A stretch of DNA of 6,775 nucleotides, from NCBI GenBank assembly GCA_018663565.1, contig JABJQE010000037.1, forward strand, positions 1 to 6,775, in the 5' to 3' direction. Every line of letters begins with the position of its first letter. Position 1 is the first letter of the stretch. The translations under genes and the position numbers were made by a program. The notes below the pieces were generated by a model. It was given only the letters and a program-made list of their open reading frames with translations, was not told where the DNA came from and did not search any database. Below, one piece after another: positions 4,489 through 6,775 of this stretch. The stretch comes from Phycisphaerae bacterium. Lineage in GTDB: Bacteria > Planctomycetota > Phycisphaerae > Phycisphaerales > SM1A02.

Positions 4489-5880
4489 ATGTCCGAAGAC
4501 ACTGCCACCAAAGAGGGCTTCGACTTCAAAATCGAAGACGCTGGACCAGCCAGAAAGCGGCTTCACATCACCATCTCAGCCGATGCGGTCAAGGCCAAGA
4601 TCGACGCCTCGATTGGCACGCTCAAGCACCAATCTGCGCTTCCAGGCTTTCGTAAGGGCAAGGCCCCTACGCATTTGCTCGAACGACGATTTGGCGAAGC
4701 GCTTCGCGAAGAGGCTCGCAATGAGTTGATGCAAGAAGGCTGCCAAAATGCATTCGAAACGCTCGACATGCGACCACTCGGTGAACTTGAACCAGTTGAC
4801 CCCGACGCGACGATTGAAATCGAGACAGGCAAGCCACTTGAGTTCGGCGTTGAGTTTGAAGTCGTACCAGACTTTGATCTGCCCGACTTCAGCACAATGA
4901 CAATCTCGAAGCCAGAACTTGAAGTGACCGACGAGCACATTGGCGAAGAACTCGAACGCCAATGCATGCGAATGGGCTCAGCTGAAGAGCTCAGCGGCAA
5001 GTTCGTGCCTGCAGACCGATTGCTCGGCAGCGCAGAACTGTTCATTGAAGACGAAGAGGAAGCTGCATTCGCGCACGGGCAGGTACTCGTCGTACTCCCT
5101 GAGAAGGGTGAGCCAGGGCAAGTACTCGGACTGCTTGTCGAAAATGTTGGCGACTTCTTCAAGAAGGCCTCAACGGGCGACACGATCGACATCGCCACAA
5201 CGGGCCCAGAAACACACGAGCGAGAGGATATTCGCGGCAAGAAGCTCCGTGTTTCCTTCACCATTCACATCGCTGAACGCATCACACCCTGTACGAGCGA
5301 AGAGTTGATCGAGCGATTCTCGCTTGCATCCGAAGACGTGCTCAAAGAGCAGGTCCGACTCGCACTCGAGCAACAACGCGACGAAGATCAAGGCAACGCC
5401 ATGCGTGAGCAGATGCTCAATGCCGTTACCGACTCTGTAGAAATGGAACTTCCTGAGCAAGCCTCGGGGCGGCAGATTGCCTCAGACCTTGAGCGTATCC
5501 AAATGGAACTCATGCAAAAGGGCATGCCCGCTGATGAAGTAGAAACCAAGCTTGCTGAAGTCAGAGATCGCTCAGCCGCCCAGACGGTCAACCGACTCAA
5601 GACCTGGTTCATCCTTCAACGCGTCGCGGCTGATCAAGAGATTGATGTGTCCGAGCAAGAGATCAACTCCCGCATCGCGACCATGGCCATGCGTCAAGGC
5701 ATGCGTCCCGAAAAGCTTCGAGCAGACATGGTCAAGAACGACCACATCATGCAACTTGCTGGATCAATCCGCGAGCGAAAGGCGACCGATTACATGATCG
5801 AGCACGCAACGGTCAAGGACATCACAATGGACGAGTGGAATAAGCAAGTGAAGGCCGAAGAAGCTCGTTCCAAATCGTGA
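4489..5880 (+). CDS. tig: Trigger factor (ribosome-associated chaperone)
   Basis: The product has 463 residues, against 432 in E. coli. Trigger factor binds near the ribosome exit tunnel and shields nascent chains in the cytoplasm. The N-terminal domain (about 10-140) carries the ribosome-docking signature GFRKGKAP at 53-60. The middle region (about 165-262) stands where the FKBP-type peptidyl-prolyl isomerase domain lies, but it is strongly altered: the active-site run with GxMIPGFE is not recognisable, and only the frame GDTIDI ... IRGKKLRVSFTIHIAER is retained. Isomerase activity is therefore doubtful (inference). The C-terminal helical chaperone domain (about 265-445) is intact by pattern, including the late IRERKATDYMIEHA helix. 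The ATG at 4489 follows AAGGAA at 4472-4477, a somewhat long spacing of 11 bases. The stop overlaps the next gene's GTG by four bases, implying translational coupling. clpX follows one gene later. Confidence 0.95.
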   Translation: MSEDTATKEGFDFKIEDAGPARKRLHITISADAVKAKIDASIGTLKHQSALPGFRKGKAPTHLLERRFGEALREEARNELMQEGCQNAFETLDMRPLGELEPVDPDATIEIETGKPLEFGVEFEVVPDFDLPDFSTMTISKPELEVTDEHIGEELERQCMRMGSAEELSGKFVPADRLLGSAELFIEDEEEAAFAHGQVLVVLPEKGEPGQVLGLLVENVGDFFKKASTGDTIDIATTGPETHEREDIRGKKLRVSFTIHIAERITPCTSEELIERFSLASEDVLKEQVRLALEQQRDEDQGNAMREQMLNAVTDSVEMELPEQASGRQIASDLERIQMELMQKGMPADEVETKLAEVRDRSAAQTVNRLKTWFILQRVAADQEIDVSEQEINSRIATMAMRQGMRPEKLRADMVKNDHIMQLAGSIRERKATDYMIEHATVKDITMDEWNKQVKAEEARSKS

Positions 5881-6152
5881 ACCCCATACTCGTAGGCACC
5901 GGCAGTAGCCAGGCTGCGGATGGCTTCTTGAGCATGTTGATGCCGCTCCTGGGGCTTGGCGCCTTCGTTGTGGTGGCCTGGATTCTGATCACGGCAGTGC
6001 GGCGTCGGCTTAAGACCCCCTCCTCAGAGTCATCTGCCACGTTTAGCCTTCACGATTTGCGTGCCATGCGATCGCAGGGATTGCTAACGGACGAAGAGTA
6101 TGAGCGGGCCCGGGACCTTGCAGCGGCACCGACTCGCCAATCCGAAAGATGA
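5877..6152 (+). CDS. Small one-pass membrane protein with SHOCT-like tail
   Basis: The product has 91 residues from a GTG that overlaps the tig stop (GTGA, 5877-5880), a typical coupled start. Residues 17-41 form one strongly hydrophobic segment (LLGLGAFVVVAWILITA at its core), followed by VRRRLK, so the C-terminus should be cytoplasmic. Residues 56-82 (FSLHDLRAMRSQGLLTDEEYERARDLA) resemble a SHOCT motif, the short two-helix module L-x-x-L-x-x-x-G-x-L-(T/S)-x-E-E-(F/Y) found at the ends of many bacterial membrane proteins, thought to mediate oligomerisation. Function unknown. It occupies the place where clpP usually stands between tig and clpX, so a role linked to protein quality control is conceivable but unproven. 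A shorter start at an internal ATG (5935, residue 20) would cut into the membrane segment, so I favour the GTG. Confidence 0.75.
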   Translation: MNPILVGTGSSQAADGFLSMLMPLLGLGAFVVVAWILITAVRRRLKTPSSESSATFSLHDLRAMRSQGLLTDEEYERARDLAAAPTRQSER

Positions 6153-6255
6153 TCAATTGCGGCATTTGGGGGTGGCTTGGACACAAAAGGATGTCACGCT
6201 AGAAGAACAACCGGCGGGTCCATCTGAGTACACTGATGCGTCGAGATCTGAGGGC

Positions 6256-6277
6256 GCAGGTCAATTTGAAGACCTGC
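6256..6277 (+). promoter_or_regulatory. 7-bp hairpin upstream of the clpX ribosome-binding site
   Basis: GCAGGTC (6256-6262) and GACCTGC (6271-6277) form a perfect 7-bp stem with an 8-base loop, ending ten bases before GAGG of the clpX Shine-Dalgarno site. No T-run follows, so it is unlikely to be a terminator. Its position mirrors that of the hairpin before tig. The same bases would be coding if clpX began further upstream, because the clpX frame stays open back to 6088. Confidence 0.4.
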
Positions 6278-6297
6278 CTGAGTCAAAGAGGGAAGAG

Positions 6298-6775
6298 ATG
6301 TCCATGCCGCGTTCAGAGAATCCAGACCAAGAAGCATTGAGCCGGCAGATTCTTGAGGATCTCGCCAGGGCAGAAATGCTCAATGGCGAACATCCATTTG
6401 GTGACGGCAAAGACGGCGTCGGACTCGGTGAAACGACCGGAGACAATGGAACATCCTCTGATGGTGGCGGTGGCTCTGGTGACGGTAGTGGCGGAGACGA
6501 CGGGGGCTTCCGCGGCCGACGCGTCACAACGTGCTCATTCTGTGGCAAGACATCGCGAGAAGTCGGGCCAATGGTTGAAGGCCCCAGCGATATCTACATC
6601 TGCTCGAACTGCACCGATCTCTGCCAGAACATCTTTCGTCAAGAGAAGAGACGACTGAGCACGAACCAGCCTCTCTTTACCACTATTCCAACGCCTCGGC
6701 AGGTCAATGAGTTTCTCGACCAGTATGTCATTGGACAAGACATGTCCAAACGCACATTGTCTGTTGCGGTACATA
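6298..6775 (+). CDS. clpX: ATP-dependent Clp protease ATP-binding subunit ClpX, 5' part, cut by window end
   Basis: 159 codons are visible and the frame runs off the window. ClpX is the AAA+ unfoldase that feeds substrates to ClpP. The zinc-binding domain is clear: Cys79 and Cys82 (CSFCGK), Cys102 and Cys105 (YICSNC), followed by DLCQNIF. Then comes the start of the AAA+ module, PTPRQVNEFLDQYVIGQ (about 131-147) and SVAVH; Walker A and B lie beyond the window. The start at 6298 is supported by GAGG at 6288-6291, six bases away. M3 (6304) and M27 (6376) are alternatives. The first 78 residues have no counterpart in E. coli ClpX, whose zinc finger begins near residue 15: about 9-31 looks like an amphipathic helix, and about 35-70 is a Gly/Asp/Ser-rich, probably disordered linker. 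It lies about 145 bases after the small membrane gene, on the same strand as tig. Confidence 0.95.
   Translation, partial: MSMPRSENPDQEALSRQILEDLARAEMLNGEHPFGDGKDGVGLGETTGDNGTSSDGGGGSGDGSGGDDGGFRGRRVTTCSFCGKTSREVGPMVEGPSDIYICSNCTDLCQNIFRQEKRRLSTNQPLFTTIPTPRQVNEFLDQYVIGQDMSKRTLSVAVH

Noticed and set aside
4563..5264. 233-codon - strand frame inside tig
   Set aside because: Serine-rich low-complexity translation antisense to a well-supported trigger factor gene; typical mirror frame.
6149..6202. Tiny ATG frame (17 codons) overlapping the end of the small membrane gene
   Set aside because: Very short, with no Shine-Dalgarno site and no features; a chance ATGA overlap.
6177..6205. TTGGAC and TAGAAG as a clpX promoter
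   Set aside because: Only three of six and four of six matches to consensus, and the region may be transcribed from upstream; not strong enough to list.

Overview
The window looks like chromosomal DNA from a planctomycete, most likely of class Phycisphaerae. I infer this from style: two neighbouring exported proteins end in dockerin/EF-hand-like tails of the 'GDGxVNVxDLLxVIxxW ... WGPCP' type that is common in that group, the trigger factor has a divergent middle domain, several genes have no recognisable Shine-Dalgarno sequence, and the tRNA does not encode its CCA end. The taxonomic call comes from sequence reading alone.

Left part (1-3030), export and polysaccharide use. Two genes on the + strand are separated by about 210 bases. 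The first (133-1683) has a signal peptide, a catalytic domain carrying the hallmark motifs of glycoside hydrolase family 17 (GNEW, DYPFF, GETGWPT, DAPWK, WGLV), and a complete two-loop dockerin-like C-terminus. This suggests a secreted beta-1,3-glucan (laminarin-type) hydrolase. The second (1894-3027) is an exported right-handed beta-helix protein with a cysteine at the head of each rung, ending in a one-loop dockerin-like tail. The shared tails suggest the two proteins go to the same extracellular or surface site.

Middle (3030-3290), a convergent RNA gene. A tRNA-Val(GAC) lies on the - strand, with a strong intrinsic terminator after it and a plausible promoter before it.

Right part (3287-6775), housekeeping genes on the + strand: a small MazG-type nucleotide pyrophosphohydrolase, trpA (tryptophan synthase alpha chain), tig (trigger factor), a small one-pass membrane protein with a SHOCT-like tail that overlaps tig by 4 bases, and the 5' part of clpX, cut by the window edge. 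The tig-to-clpX neighbourhood is the classical protein-folding and degradation cluster, but the usual clpP between them is absent and replaced by the small membrane protein. Hairpins sit directly upstream of the ribosome-binding sites of both tig and clpX.

I see no mobile element, CRISPR array or defence island, and no clearly new multi-gene system. The most unusual items are the 13-bp hairpin before tig, the 78-residue acidic/glycine-rich extension in front of the ClpX zinc finger, the small membrane gene in the clpP position, and a GH17-like enzyme lacking one normally conserved glutamate.
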